From: Candidatus Poribacteria bacterium
GTDB taxonomy: Bacteria; Poribacteria; WGA-4E; WGA-3G
Direction of reading: 5' to 3'
Length of the DNA stretch: 64,000 bases
Assembly: GCA_003635195.1 (NCBI GenBank)
Contig: PYIY01000201.1
Coordinates: 1 to 64,000, forward strand
Under the pieces are notes generated by a model, which saw only the letters and a program-made list of their open reading frames with translations, did not search any database and was not told the DNA's origin. Positions 27,749 through 36,465 of this stretch are shown in pieces (positions within the stretch are counted from its first letter, which is position 1; each line of letters begins with the position of its first letter). The translations under genes and the position numbers were made by a program.

Positions 27749-28693
27749 ATGCCAAAGCAGAAAATGTCTCCCGATGAACTCTCGGCATGCAGGAAACGGC
27801 TGGAACAGGTGTGGAAGAACCGAGGAATGGATGAAGGTTTGCTCCATCAAGCATGGCATGATGCTCAGCAAGTCGCAGCCCTGCTTTACGAGGAGTTTGG
27901 CGCGACCCAAGTCTCTGTCTTCGGTTCGCTTACAGAACCGCTATGGTTTATGAAGGGATCAGATATTGATGTTGCTGTGTCCGGACTCTCCAATGATGCT
28001 TATATTAAGGCGCGCATCGCAATTATGAATTTTGATTCGGCGTTCAGAATAGACTTAATCAATTTCGACACGTCAGAAGGACTTTTCCGTGAACGGATAA
28101 AACATCAAGCGATTCCTATCGAAAAAGGAACGCGTCCAGTATTATGGCAGCCCCTTTATAAACACTTACAACGACAGGTTTTTCCTACTGAGGGCGGAGA
28201 GCTTTACGAAATGAACCGAAAAAGAATTAAACAACGTATCAACGATGAACTTGATAAAATAGACGGAATACTTGAAAGAATCCAAAGGGGATTGGATAAT
28301 ATTGATGTGCTACCTGTTCAAGCAAGAGAATTCATCGAAAATACAATCGCAACAGATCTCGCCGATATCTATAGGGGTATAGAGAACATTTTTCTACGAA
28401 TTGCACGTGAAGTAGATAGGCACGTGCCAACTGGGAGTAGATGGCATAAAAATCTACTCGCACAAATGACAGAAAAACGACCAGAACGTCCACCTGTGAT
28501 TTCTGAAAATACATCTCTTCAATTGGAAGACCTTTTGGATTTTCGTCACAAGATGAACAACATCTACGGCAAGGAATTGAGATATGAAAAGACCATGCCG
28601 CATGCAAAGTCCATTGATGAACTGTTTGCAAGCGTATCTCAAGACCTAAATACGTTCACTGACTCCCTTGAAAAGCGCGAAGAGGGTGCTTAA
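27749..28693 (+). CDS. MNT nucleotidyltransferase-HEPN fusion protein
   Basis: 314 residues. The N-terminal half (about 35-125) is a nucleotidyltransferase: VFGSLTEPLW then GSDIDVAVSG gives GS-x-D-x-D, and RIDLINFD gives the third Asp. The C-terminal half (about 160-305) is helical and ends with a LDFRHKMNNIYG motif of the R-x4-6-H kind seen in HepT-like HEPN RNases or tRNA-modifying toxins. A single chain would combine the toxin and AMPylating antitoxin that are usually separate. It starts 2 bp after the transporter ATPase and ends 1 bp before the binding-protein start. The HEPN assignment is by motif only. Confidence 0.7.
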   Translation: MPKQKMSPDELSACRKRLEQVWKNRGMDEGLLHQAWHDAQQVAALLYEEFGATQVSVFGSLTEPLWFMKGSDIDVAVSGLSNDAYIKARIAIMNFDSAFRIDLINFDTSEGLFRERIKHQAIPIEKGTRPVLWQPLYKHLQRQVFPTEGGELYEMNRKRIKQRINDELDKIDGILERIQRGLDNIDVLPVQAREFIENTIATDLADIYRGIENIFLRIAREVDRHVPTGSRWHKNLLAQMTEKRPERPPVISENTSLQLEDLLDFRHKMNNIYGKELRYEKTMPHAKSIDELFASVSQDLNTFTDSLEKREEGA

Positions 28694-28694
28694 A

Positions 28695-30650
28695 ATGCGA
28701 AAGCCAACAAAAACCTATCAGACTACAACTTTGCCTTTCATTAAAGCAGTGCTTATCTTACTAATTCTCATCGCGGGATGTTCGGGAAACCCGTTAGAAG
28801 ATGTTTCCGATTTCCCGCGTGGCGTTGCGGCGAAAGAGGCACCGATGTGGGCAAAACAGGTCGCCACGGGCAAATTGCCGCCACTGTTAGAACGCCTGCC
28901 AGAAAATCCACTTGTCGCCAAAACGGATTTCGATGGATATGAAGCACCTGGTCCCTATGGCGGGACGTGGCACCGGTTTCACACACATCCAGATTTAGGG
29001 ACGTGGAAAATGACGGCAGGTTATGCCCCGCTCATCCGCTGGAAATTTGATGCCTCTGGTTTAGAACCCGGCTTAGCAGAGTCGTGGGAGTTTAATGAAG
29101 ATGGGAGTATGCTGACGCTGCATCTACGTAAAGGGGTCAAATGGTCCGATGGACATCCTTATACTTCCGCCTCGTTCGCTTATTATTATCAACTCTGTCT
29201 TGATAAGCGGCATAAGTACGGCGCGCCTGTCTGGTGTAAGGTGAACGGCATCCCAATGGAAGTTGAAACACCCGATGACTATACAATTGTGATGAAATTC
29301 GCCGGTCCCAACTGGCTTGTACCACTTTGGTTGGCGACCGGTTTTTGGTGGTGCAATCAATACAACATTCCAGCACACTACATGCACCAGTTCCATCCCG
29401 ACAGCAATCCAGCGTATACCGATTTCATTCGATTCGAGAAAGAGAATATCCCACACCAAAACCCGGAGCGTCCGACGTTGTGGCCCTGGCGGGTGACAAA
29501 ATACGAAAAGGGTGGTTTCCGTGTTGAGCTTGAACGTAACCCGTATTACTACGTTGTTGATACACTCGGCAGACAACTCCCCTATATCGACAAAATCAAG
29601 ACCAGTTTGGTCCCCGAACCCCAAGTTCGCGTGCTCAAAATCCTCGCAGGTGAGATTGACTGCCAATATCGTGGGATGGAACTTCGTGATCTTGCGCTCT
29701 ATCTGAAAGGACAGAAAAAGGGGAACTATACGGTACGCCGCTGGAAAAGCACGGCTGGGGCGCAACCCGCTATCCTCATCAACTGGACTGCGCCCGATCC
29801 AGTGTTAAGAAAAATCATCCGCGACCAGCGGTTCCGCAAGGCACTCGCTTACGGCATTGACCGCGTGAAATGTAACGAAATCGCATGGCGCGGATTGTTG
29901 GAGCCACAAGCAGCGACAGTCAGCCAAGAGGGATGGCACTTCGCTGATGAAGATGGGCAGACCCTTTTTGAGGAGTGGAAACGCGCCGATGCTGACTTTG
30001 ATATCGCTGCGGGAAACCGACTCCTTGATGAGATGGGACTCACAGCACGTGATAAAGACGGTTATAGACTGCGTCCCGATGGCGAACGGATTGAGATGCT
30101 CATGGATGTGCCGAGTTCCAATCTCAACAGTCAAGAAAATGACATCGGCTTAATTATTCAAGAGGGATGGGAACAACTCGGCTTAAAAACGCTGCTCTAT
30201 ACACCCCCCGGTGCCGAATTGAGCCTCCGCCGTACGCTCGGCAAATTCACAATCAGTATGCACGGAGAAGCGGAGATGGATCTTTTTACTTATCCCGACT
30301 GGGTATTTCCGACACTTCCGAAGTACTGGCATCCGAAAGTAGGGAAGTGGTATGAAACAGGTGGTGAAAAAGGTGAACCCGCTACTGGACCGCTAAAGAA
30401 GTTGCTTGACTTATACGATGCGATTAAACGCGAACCCGATGAGAAACAACGGCATCAATATGTTCGGGATGCAGTCAGGATTCACATCGACGAGGGACCA
30501 TTTCATCTCGGTTCTGCGGCGCGTTCGCCATCGCTATTAGTTGTTGCGAACCATTTTCACAACGTGCCGAATGACGGCATTTTAGGACCGTGGGCAATTG
30601 TCACACCCGCAACGCATTACCCTGAACAGTGTTGGATATCTAAACAATAG
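28695..30650 (+). CDS. ABC transporter substrate-binding lipoprotein (SBP_bac_5)
   Basis: About 651 residues. The N-terminal signal ends in a lipobox with Cys29 (LIAGC), so it is lipid-anchored. The body matches periplasmic oligopeptide-binding proteins: LAESWEFNEDGSMLTLHLRKG is the family's typical opening, followed by SDGHPYTS and a C-terminal peptide-binding lobe. ATG 28695 is preferred to 28668, which would overlap the fusion gene and add a basic run. It delivers substrate to the permeases downstream. Confidence 0.9.
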   Translation: MRKPTKTYQTTTLPFIKAVLILLILIAGCSGNPLEDVSDFPRGVAAKEAPMWAKQVATGKLPPLLERLPENPLVAKTDFDGYEAPGPYGGTWHRFHTHPDLGTWKMTAGYAPLIRWKFDASGLEPGLAESWEFNEDGSMLTLHLRKGVKWSDGHPYTSASFAYYYQLCLDKRHKYGAPVWCKVNGIPMEVETPDDYTIVMKFAGPNWLVPLWLATGFWWCNQYNIPAHYMHQFHPDSNPAYTDFIRFEKENIPHQNPERPTLWPWRVTKYEKGGFRVELERNPYYYVVDTLGRQLPYIDKIKTSLVPEPQVRVLKILAGEIDCQYRGMELRDLALYLKGQKKGNYTVRRWKSTAGAQPAILINWTAPDPVLRKIIRDQRFRKALAYGIDRVKCNEIAWRGLLEPQAATVSQEGWHFADEDGQTLFEEWKRADADFDIAAGNRLLDEMGLTARDKDGYRLRPDGERIEMLMDVPSSNLNSQENDIGLIIQEGWEQLGLKTLLYTPPGAELSLRRTLGKFTISMHGEAEMDLFTYPDWVFPTLPKYWHPKVGKWYETGGEKGEPATGPLKKLLDLYDAIKREPDEKQRHQYVRDAVRIHIDEGPFHLGSAARSPSLLVVANHFHNVPNDGILGPWAIVTPATHYPEQCWISKQ

Positions 30651-30783
30651 TTATTGGTTATAAGTTATCAGTTAAGAGGGTTTACCATTTTTTTCTAACC
30701 ATCGGAAATTCTTCAATTTGGTAACGACGGTCACAAAGAGATAATGCAACATCAGAAAACAGACTAAAAACTAATAACTACTA
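30650..30783. repeat. TTATCAGT-family repeat (E2)
   Basis: Starts with TTATTGGTTATAAGTTATCAGT and ends in ACTAAAAACTAATAACTAC; the inside has GGTAACGACGGTCAC, as in E1. It lies between the binding-protein stop and the permease start. Confidence 0.65.
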
Positions 30784-30799
30784 CACAGGAGATACACCC

Positions 30800-31786
30800 A
30801 TAATTACCTATATCATTCGCCGATGTTTTATCGCTGTTCCGACACTTCTGGCGATTTCTATCATCTCTTTTATTATTATCCAACTGCCGCAAGGTGATTA
30901 TCTTGATCGCGAAATCCAACGGTTAGAGGAGGAGTTCGGCGATAGCAGTTCGCTTGCACAAGTCGAGGAATTGCGCGAACGCTACGGGTTGAATGATCCT
31001 CTATGGAAACGTTACTTCATCTGGATAAGCGGGTTTGTTCGCGGTAACTTCGGTGAGTCGTTTGAGTACAAACGCGAAGTCGATGAACTGATATGGGATA
31101 GAATCGCCTTTACGCTTATTATTTCTGTCGGGTCGCTTATCTTCACCTACGTTGTTGCTATCCCGCTCGGGATTTATTCCGCTACGCATCAATACAAATG
31201 GTCGGATCACTTCCTGACCTTCCTGAGTTTTGTCGGAATGTCAATACCGGCGTTTCTCTTGGCACTCTCGTTGATGGTGTTCGCGTTTGACATCTTCGGT
31301 GTCCCCCTATTTGGGCTGTTCTCAGCTTACTATGAAGGCGCGCCGTGGACATGGGGTAAACTCGGTGATCTTTTCAAACATCTCTGGATTCCAGTAATTG
31401 TTGTCGGTATTAACGGGACCGCGAGTTTGATGCGTATCATGCGCGGTAACCTGCTTGATGTATTAGGACAGCCGTTTGTTCAGACTGCACGGGCAAAGGG
31501 ACTGAAAGAAATCGTCGTGGTGGGGAAACACGCCGTGCGGATTGCGATCAATCCACTCATCAGTATTTTGGGAATGAGCCTGCCCGGTATCCTCTCCGGT
31601 TCAGCGATTGTTTCAATTGTATTGGGTTTGCCGACAGTCGGACCGATTCTCCTACGGAGCCTGCTGAACGAAGACATTTACCTCGCTGGCACGCTGATTA
31701 TGATGCTGAGCCTTCTTTTGGTTATCGGTAATTTGCTTGCTGATATAGCCTTGGCTTGGGTAGATCCGAGGATTCGCTATGAATGA
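30800..31786 (+). CDS. Oligopeptide ABC transporter permease (DppB/OppB), non-ATG start
   Basis: 328 residues when read from 30800. The first 20 residues (ITYIIRRCFIAVPTLLAISI) are the normal amphipathic start and first membrane segment of DppB-type permeases. No ATG, GTG or TTG precedes them in frame: the codon aligned with the expected Met is ATA (30800) followed by ATT (30803), with AGGAG at 30787-30791 8 bases upstream. Starting at TTG 30971 instead would remove the first membrane span. Later features are the ALSLMVFAF membrane segments and the permease loop QTARAKGLKEIVVV. Non-canonical initiation or a base error is likely. Confidence 0.8.
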   Translation: MITYIIRRCFIAVPTLLAISIISFIIIQLPQGDYLDREIQRLEEEFGDSSSLAQVEELRERYGLNDPLWKRYFIWISGFVRGNFGESFEYKREVDELIWDRIAFTLIISVGSLIFTYVVAIPLGIYSATHQYKWSDHFLTFLSFVGMSIPAFLLALSLMVFAFDIFGVPLFGLFSAYYEGAPWTWGKLGDLFKHLWIPVIVVGINGTASLMRIMRGNLLDVLGQPFVQTARAKGLKEIVVVGKHAVRIAINPLISILGMSLPGILSGSAIVSIVLGLPTVGPILLRSLLNEDIYLAGTLIMMLSLLLVIGNLLADIALAWVDPRIRYE

Positions 31787-31994
31787 TTTTTTTAAAGTTC
31801 CTTGTGGTTGAATGAAGTAGATTTAGCACTTAACGTGCTATTGTGTAATCCGCTCTCCATTTTGCGGCGTACACGAAGAAATCCGCAGAAACACCCAAGC
31901 AAATACCCCAAGCAAAACCCATAAGCGATCTGCTTCATTACGAGCTACGTCTTTGGTTCTTTTCATTGGAGTAGAAACCTAATAGTAAAAAAAT

Positions 31995-33089
31995 ATGGAA
32001 CTTACAATTGAGACAGCAGAAGAGATTGAGGATGCAGGTGCCCCTTGGACAGATGGTGGGCAGCTGAGTTATCGCCAACTGATATGGCGGCGGTTCCGCA
32101 AAAACCGAATGGGTGTTATCGCGGGTGCCCTTTTGCTGCTTTTTTATATTCTCGCTATCGGTGCGGATTTCTTCGCGCCCTATCATTACAACGAGATCAA
32201 CATGCGGCTGCGGCACGTCCCGCCCCAACGTCTCCATTTCTCACTCTCAGTCGGGTTCTATGTTCACGGCTTGAAATCTGTCCGCAATCCAGAAAGCCTT
32301 GAGTTGGAATTTACGAAGGATATGACACAATGGTATCCCGTTGAATTCTTTTTTAAGGATGCTGACGGCAAGCGACACCTATTCAGCTCTGCGGGTCCCA
32401 TGTTCCTATTAGGCACTGACCGGATGGGGCGCGATCTACTTTCACGGATCATGTACGGGGCGCGCGTCTCAATGACACTCGGTTTAGTCGGTGTCCTTTT
32501 GAGCATTGTTCTCGGTTCTATCCTTGGCACTATCTCTGGATATTGGGGTGGATGGGTAGATAATTTGATCCAACGTATTATTGAGATCCTATCGGCGTTT
32601 CCTGACATTCCACTGTGGATGGCACTCGGTGCCGCATTACCGCCGGGTTGGTCGAGCATCCAGATATATTTCGGTATTACTATTATTTTGTCGATCATCC
32701 GTTGGGGTGGATTGGCACGGCAGGTGCGTGGAAAGGTCTTGGCATACCGGGAAAGCGATTTCGTTATGGCGGCGCGTGCTGCCGGTGCCGGACATTGGCA
32801 TATCATTACAAAGCACCTGCTACCCGGATGTTATAGCCACATTATTGTTATCGCGACACTCGCTATTCCGGGCATGATCTTGGGGGAGACTGCCCTCAGT
32901 TTCTTAGGACTGGGTATCCGCCCGCCGATGACGAGTTGGGGTGTGCTATTAGAAGAGGCACAACGCGTCACGGTGCTGCTGCATTACCCGTGGCTCATTT
33001 TCCCTGCTGTCCCAGTTCTTGTCGTTGTCATTGCCTTTAATTTCTTAGGAGATGCCCTCCGCGATGCCGCAGATCCATACTCAGATTAA
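31995..33089 (+). CDS. Oligopeptide ABC transporter permease (DppC/OppC)
   Basis: 364 residues with an N-terminal cytoplasmic arm, a first membrane segment (about residues 40-58), a long periplasmic loop, and five more membrane segments. The permease coupling loop SDFVMAARAAGAGHWHII is intact, and GMILGETALSFLGLG is the standard DppC motif. The periplasmic loop (about residues 60-140) is longer than usual. It is separated from DppB by about 208 bp that hold no recognisable gene or promoter. Confidence 0.9.
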   Translation: MELTIETAEEIEDAGAPWTDGGQLSYRQLIWRRFRKNRMGVIAGALLLLFYILAIGADFFAPYHYNEINMRLRHVPPQRLHFSLSVGFYVHGLKSVRNPESLELEFTKDMTQWYPVEFFFKDADGKRHLFSSAGPMFLLGTDRMGRDLLSRIMYGARVSMTLGLVGVLLSIVLGSILGTISGYWGGWVDNLIQRIIEILSAFPDIPLWMALGAALPPGWSSIQIYFGITIILSIIRWGGLARQVRGKVLAYRESDFVMAARAAGAGHWHIITKHLLPGCYSHIIVIATLAIPGMILGETALSFLGLGIRPPMTSWGVLLEEAQRVTVLLHYPWLIFPAVPVLVVVIAFNFLGDALRDAADPYSD

Positions 33090-33095
33090 AAGGTT

Positions 33096-33206
33096 CCCCA
33101 AACCCGGTAGGTGCGGTTTGCAACCGCACCAGATTTTAGGCACAAACCTTACCCAGGCCCGGTAGGTGTGATTTCCTAATCGCACCGGATTTTAGGCACA
33201 AACCTT
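33096..33206 (+). repeat. Two tandem GGTAGG-family repeat units
   Basis: Two adjoining ~55-bp units (33096-33150, 33151-33206), each with GGTAGGTG, an inner palindrome (GCGGTT...AACCGC or similar), then GATTTTAGGCACAAACCTT. They share the unit with 9234, 22440 and 55822. They lie between the dppC stop and the SDR gene. Confidence 0.75.
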
Positions 33207-33229
33207 AATTAATACCTATGGAGAAAAAC

Positions 33230-34057
33230 ATGCCAACACAAACAGACCTCGGATTCTTCGCAACGGACGTTTCGTTCACAGACAAGTCCGCAATCGTGAC
33301 AGGCTCCAGCCGCGGCATCGGGCGCGCAATCGCCATTGAATTGGCGCGTCAAGGTGCTGATGTGCTTATCAATTACAACCAAAATCGGGATGCCGCCGAA
33401 TCCGTGCAGCAAGAGGTAGAAGCACTCGGTAGAAAAGCGGTTATCATTCAAGCGGACATCAGTGACCTCGATTCACACGAAACATTGCTTGATACTGCGC
33501 ACGATGCATTCGGGAAGGTGGACATCCTCATCAACAACGCCGGTATCACGCGCATCGCTGATATTCTTGAGGAGACACCCGAACAGTTTGATCTGATTGT
33601 CAACACCAACCTCAAGGCGACCCACTTTCTTACGCAGCGCGTTGCAAACTATATGGTAGCGAACGAGGTTCGCGGGTGCATTATCTACACGCTCTCGATT
33701 TCCGATACAGTGGCATCCGACAACCGGACCGCCTACTGTATCTCAAAAGCGGGGTTAGAGATGAGCATGCGCGCGTTTGCTGGACGCTTGGCAGCACACG
33801 GCATTAAGGTGAACGGCATCGCCGCGGGTGTGATTGATACTGACCTATCGCGCGTCCGTATTCCCGATTATGAAGAGGCGGCAGAAAAGGGTTACATCTT
33901 TATGGTGCGTGCAGGGGCACCTGAAGATGTCGCGCACGCCACGATTTCTGCGATGAAGCTTTACGATACGGGGGTCGTTATCCCGGCTGCCGGTGGTGTG
34001 ATGACTCCGTTGTTGAATCTTAGGTCTATGGCAGAGTTAAATATGAATAAATCTTAG
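33230..34057 (+). CDS. Short-chain dehydrogenase/reductase (SDR)
   Basis: About 275 residues. The nucleotide-binding motif TGSSRGIGRAIA (near residue 20-35), N-N-A-G (INNAGI) and the Y-C-I-S-K active-site Tyr/Lys with Ser upstream (LSIS) mark a classical SDR acting on NAD(P)H. I choose ATG 33230 because GGAG (33220-33223) is properly spaced; the ATG at 33218 overlaps that site. The substrate is unknown; similar proteins reduce 3-oxoacyl or sugar substrates. Confidence 0.88.
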   Translation: MPTQTDLGFFATDVSFTDKSAIVTGSSRGIGRAIAIELARQGADVLINYNQNRDAAESVQQEVEALGRKAVIIQADISDLDSHETLLDTAHDAFGKVDILINNAGITRIADILEETPEQFDLIVNTNLKATHFLTQRVANYMVANEVRGCIIYTLSISDTVASDNRTAYCISKAGLEMSMRAFAGRLAAHGIKVNGIAAGVIDTDLSRVRIPDYEEAAEKGYIFMVRAGAPEDVAHATISAMKLYDTGVVIPAAGGVMTPLLNLRSMAELNMNKS

Positions 34058-34088
34058 AAGGATTGTTAGAACGTCCGTTATTCTTTCT

Positions 34089-34118
34089 TTGAATTCCGGG
34101 GATTTTTTGCGGTACAAT
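34089..34118 (+). promoter_or_regulatory. Promoter of the DUF4325/PIN pair
   Basis: TTGAAT (34089-34094) and TACAAT (34113-34118), 18 bp apart. The ATG at 34177 is preceded by AAGGAG. Confidence 0.55.
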
Positions 34119-34176
34119 AGTTAATAGGAAAGTTGAGCGTATAGAAGCAGAAAAACATTCTTTTAAGGAGATTACT

Positions 34177-34542
34177 ATGTCAGAAGATATTAGAATATCC
34201 ATGTTTGAAGTTGTAGGCAGCCCTTTCTGTGTTGCCTCTGATGATGGGGAGAAGATTCATAAGCACCTTGACGCTGCGCTGAGAGCGAATCAAGAGGTTG
34301 TACTCTCGTTTCATAATGTTACGGCACTCACAACACCCTTCCTCACCGCCGCGATCGGTGAATTATATGGAACGTTCAGCGAAGAAAAAATTCGGTCTCT
34401 ATTGAAAGTGGAAGATATAGCACCAGACGACCTTGCCTTTCTGGAACGCGTCGTTCGCGGTGTCAAATTATATTTTAAAGACCCCCAAAGATTCAATCAA
34501 ATATTTCAAGAGGTCTTAGGGGATAACGACGATGAGGTATAA
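34177..34542 (+). CDS. STAS-like DUF4325 protein
   Basis: 121 residues. The pattern VVLSFHNVTALTTPFLTAAIGELY, a beta-strand then helix, matches STAS-like DUF4325 proteins. It overlaps the PIN-domain gene by 11 bp in another frame. Such two-gene sets could be a regulated nuclease pair; the role of DUF4325 as antitoxin or sensor is inference. Confidence 0.7.
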   Translation: MSEDIRISMFEVVGSPFCVASDDGEKIHKHLDAALRANQEVVLSFHNVTALTTPFLTAAIGELYGTFSEEKIRSLLKVEDIAPDDLAFLERVVRGVKLYFKDPQRFNQIFQEVLGDNDDEV

Positions 34543-35065
34543 AGCAGGCGATATCCGTTACTATAACTTCACTGCACAAGACAAACTGTTTCTGGATGCT
34601 AATATCTGGTTATATCTATATGGTCCGCCGAAACTGAGATCTTATTGGAGGCCTATCTACACAAGCACCTTTAACCGTATGGTGAGAGCAAAAAGCCGAA
34701 TTTATATTGATGTGCTTGTTGTTTCAGAATTTATCAATGCTTATGCCAGATTGGAATGGCAATTTGTTGCAAGACATTTCAACTCTTTTAAAAATTTTCG
34801 CAGCAGTTCGTATTTTAAACCAGTTGCTGAAGATATTGCCGCTGATGTTGAGTTAGTTCTGAGTTATTGTTCAAAGACAGAAAGCGGCTTCACAGCGTTG
34901 CCAATGGATGACCTGCTCGCTGATTATATCAGCGGCGATTTCGATTTCAATGACCAAGTTATAACGGAACTCTGCAAAAACAACGGATTCACCTTCATAA
35001 CAAACGACAGTGATTTCAAAACTCAAGAAATCCCGATCCTTACTGCGAATTCCAATCTCCTTTAG
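34532..35065 (+). CDS. PIN-domain RNase-like protein
   Basis: 177 residues. The PIN pattern of acidic residues is present: LFLDANIWLY (first Asp), VSEFINAYAR (Glu), and FDFNDQVITELCKNNGFTFITNDSDF (two or more Asp near the C-terminus). Family members are Mg-dependent RNases, commonly toxins of VapBC pairs. It overlaps the DUF4325 gene upstream, with which it is probably co-translated. Confidence 0.8.
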   Translation: MRYKAGDIRYYNFTAQDKLFLDANIWLYLYGPPKLRSYWRPIYTSTFNRMVRAKSRIYIDVLVVSEFINAYARLEWQFVARHFNSFKNFRSSSYFKPVAEDIAADVELVLSYCSKTESGFTALPMDDLLADYISGDFDFNDQVITELCKNNGFTFITNDSDFKTQEIPILTANSNLL

Positions 35066-35145
35066 TTAGAAACAGAACAACAAAAAACAATCTCAATTGT
35101 TCCGCTAAATGTAGCGCAATTTCGCTTAACATCACATCAAAAGCG

Positions 35146-36066
35146 TTACATAATCCCAATATCCCGTAATATTGACTTTTTGATTTTGCAGACCATTGTG
35201 TATGCTGGATCGAATACATTACCCATATCGTATTCTACGGCTTGTCCTAATAAGATGTGTGCCGCAGATTTTTCCAAACCGAGTTCGCCTAACCATCGGA
35301 GGAGTTCCGTCGTTGCGTGTTGCACTGCCTGATCTAAGGGACGCGCATTGCCTGCTGTTAGAATATAGTCCTCATTCTCCGCACGGGGCCAGTTAATGCT
35401 CTTGCCTTTGAGCACTTCAACCGTAAACTGCACGTCAAAAGAAATTTCGATGCCAGTCCCGACGATTTCACCGTCACCCTGCACAGCATGCCCATCGCCG
35501 AGATGGAAGAGCGCGCCGGAAACAAAAACTGGGAAGTAGACAGTAACCCCTTCCTGAAAACCGCGATAGTCCATATTGCCACCGTGTGTAGAGGAGGTCG
35601 CTGTCGAAATTGCCTGTCCGCGGGGTGGTGCAACACCGAAACATCCGACCATCGGTTCGAGTGGGAGCGTGAGTTTACCCAACTGCGTCTCTGGGGTCAT
35701 CAACGTCGCTGTCCATTTCTCCACGTCTACATGCCACTCTGCAAGACCACCTTCCGGCATTTCAGATGCGACATAGTGCGGATCCAAAACATTCGGCGCG
35801 ACGACCATAGCCGTCCGTCCAATTGAACGGTTCGGAAGGATCCGGTCAAAATGGACTGATAGTGTATCCCCCGGTTCCGCCGATTCAATATAAAAAGGAC
35901 CCGTTTGTGGATTCCCTCTTTCGGTGACCTGTGCATCGTTAGCATCGTAGCCTGCGTTATCCACTGTGGTAGTGAAAACGGTATCGCCACTCTCAATGTG
36001 AAGCACCGGTTCGTGCGCGCCGATTGCTGTGTAGTAGACTGTCGGTTCAAAGTGATGTGTCGCCAT
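35146..36066 (-). CDS. Acetamidase/formamidase-family protein
   Basis: 306 residues. Matching family features: HIESGDTVFTTTVD, a GPFYIESAEPGDTLSVHF strand pair, GCFGVAPP, and STHGGNMDYRG followed by GDGHAVQGDGE, a set of residues typical of FmdA/AmdA amidohydrolases that hydrolyse formamide or acetamide. No signal peptide. It is transcribed alone on the - strand. Its leader (36067-36090, read on the - strand) is the dispersed GAACCGCAAGGAAAATTAAAAA sequence, which provides the ribosome site. Confidence 0.88.
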   Translation of the reverse strand: MATHHFEPTVYYTAIGAHEPVLHIESGDTVFTTTVDNAGYDANDAQVTERGNPQTGPFYIESAEPGDTLSVHFDRILPNRSIGRTAMVVAPNVLDPHYVASEMPEGGLAEWHVDVEKWTATLMTPETQLGKLTLPLEPMVGCFGVAPPRGQAISTATSSTHGGNMDYRGFQEGVTVYFPVFVSGALFHLGDGHAVQGDGEIVGTGIEISFDVQFTVEVLKGKSINWPRAENEDYILTAGNARPLDQAVQHATTELLRWLGELGLEKSAAHILLGQAVEYDMGNVFDPAYTMVCKIKKSILRDIGIM

Positions 36067-36090
36067 TTTTTAATTTTCCTTGCGGTTCAG
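36067..36090 (-). repeat. Dispersed leader sequence with ribosome site, copy 1
   Basis: Read on the - strand it is CTGAACCGCAAGGAAAATTA followed by AAAA, directly before the ATG of the formamidase-like gene. Near-identical copies precede 47871 and 49655, and another lies at 49533-49560. The remainder of the gap 36091-36396 contains a short CACTTCGTTACGGACTACG segment and one GGCAT/ATGCC hairpin, with no gene. Confidence 0.7.
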
Positions 36091-36328
36091 TCAGTAGGGT
36101 TAAATATCTAAAGTGCCTCTCCGTAAACCCGTCCTCCACTTCGTTACGGACTACGCGCTTGAGTTTCATGGTTCCAAGATAAAAGCAACGTCAAAATTCC
36201 GAAGCATCGTTGAGACCTAATCAAGGACCTGTCCGTAATGGAATGGAAGGCAGCTCAGGAACAATAAATTAAAAAGCAATGTGAATAATATACCACGTTC
36301 AAGAGACATCGTCAAGATAGGAACACTT

Positions 36329-36358
36329 AAAAGTAGTAGGCATACGCTGGATGCCGTA
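36329..36358. repeat. AGTAGGC hairpin repeat, copy 1
   Basis: Short palindrome GTAGGCAT...ATGCCGTA (GGCAT at 36339-36343, ATGCC at 36351-36355). Copies are at 46236-46265 and 48936-48968. Confidence 0.6.
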
Positions 36359-36396
36359 AACCTTCTCACCTGTGTTTGATAGACTTGAAAAATGAT

Positions 36397-36425
36397 TTGA
36401 CATCTCTACACCGCTGTGTTAAACT
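36397..36425 (+). promoter_or_regulatory. Promoter of the HtrA-like protease
   Basis: TTGACA (36397-36402), 17-bp spacer, TAAACT (36420-36425). The ATG at 36466 has AAGGA nearby. Confidence 0.7.
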
Positions 36426-36465
36426 CTTAAGATATTAAAAAACTTCAAACGGAAAAGGATTCAAC

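Noticed and set aside
33096-33206. Tandem ~55-bp units as a CRISPR or minisatellite
   Set aside because: The two units abut with no spacer and match a family dispersed elsewhere in the window.
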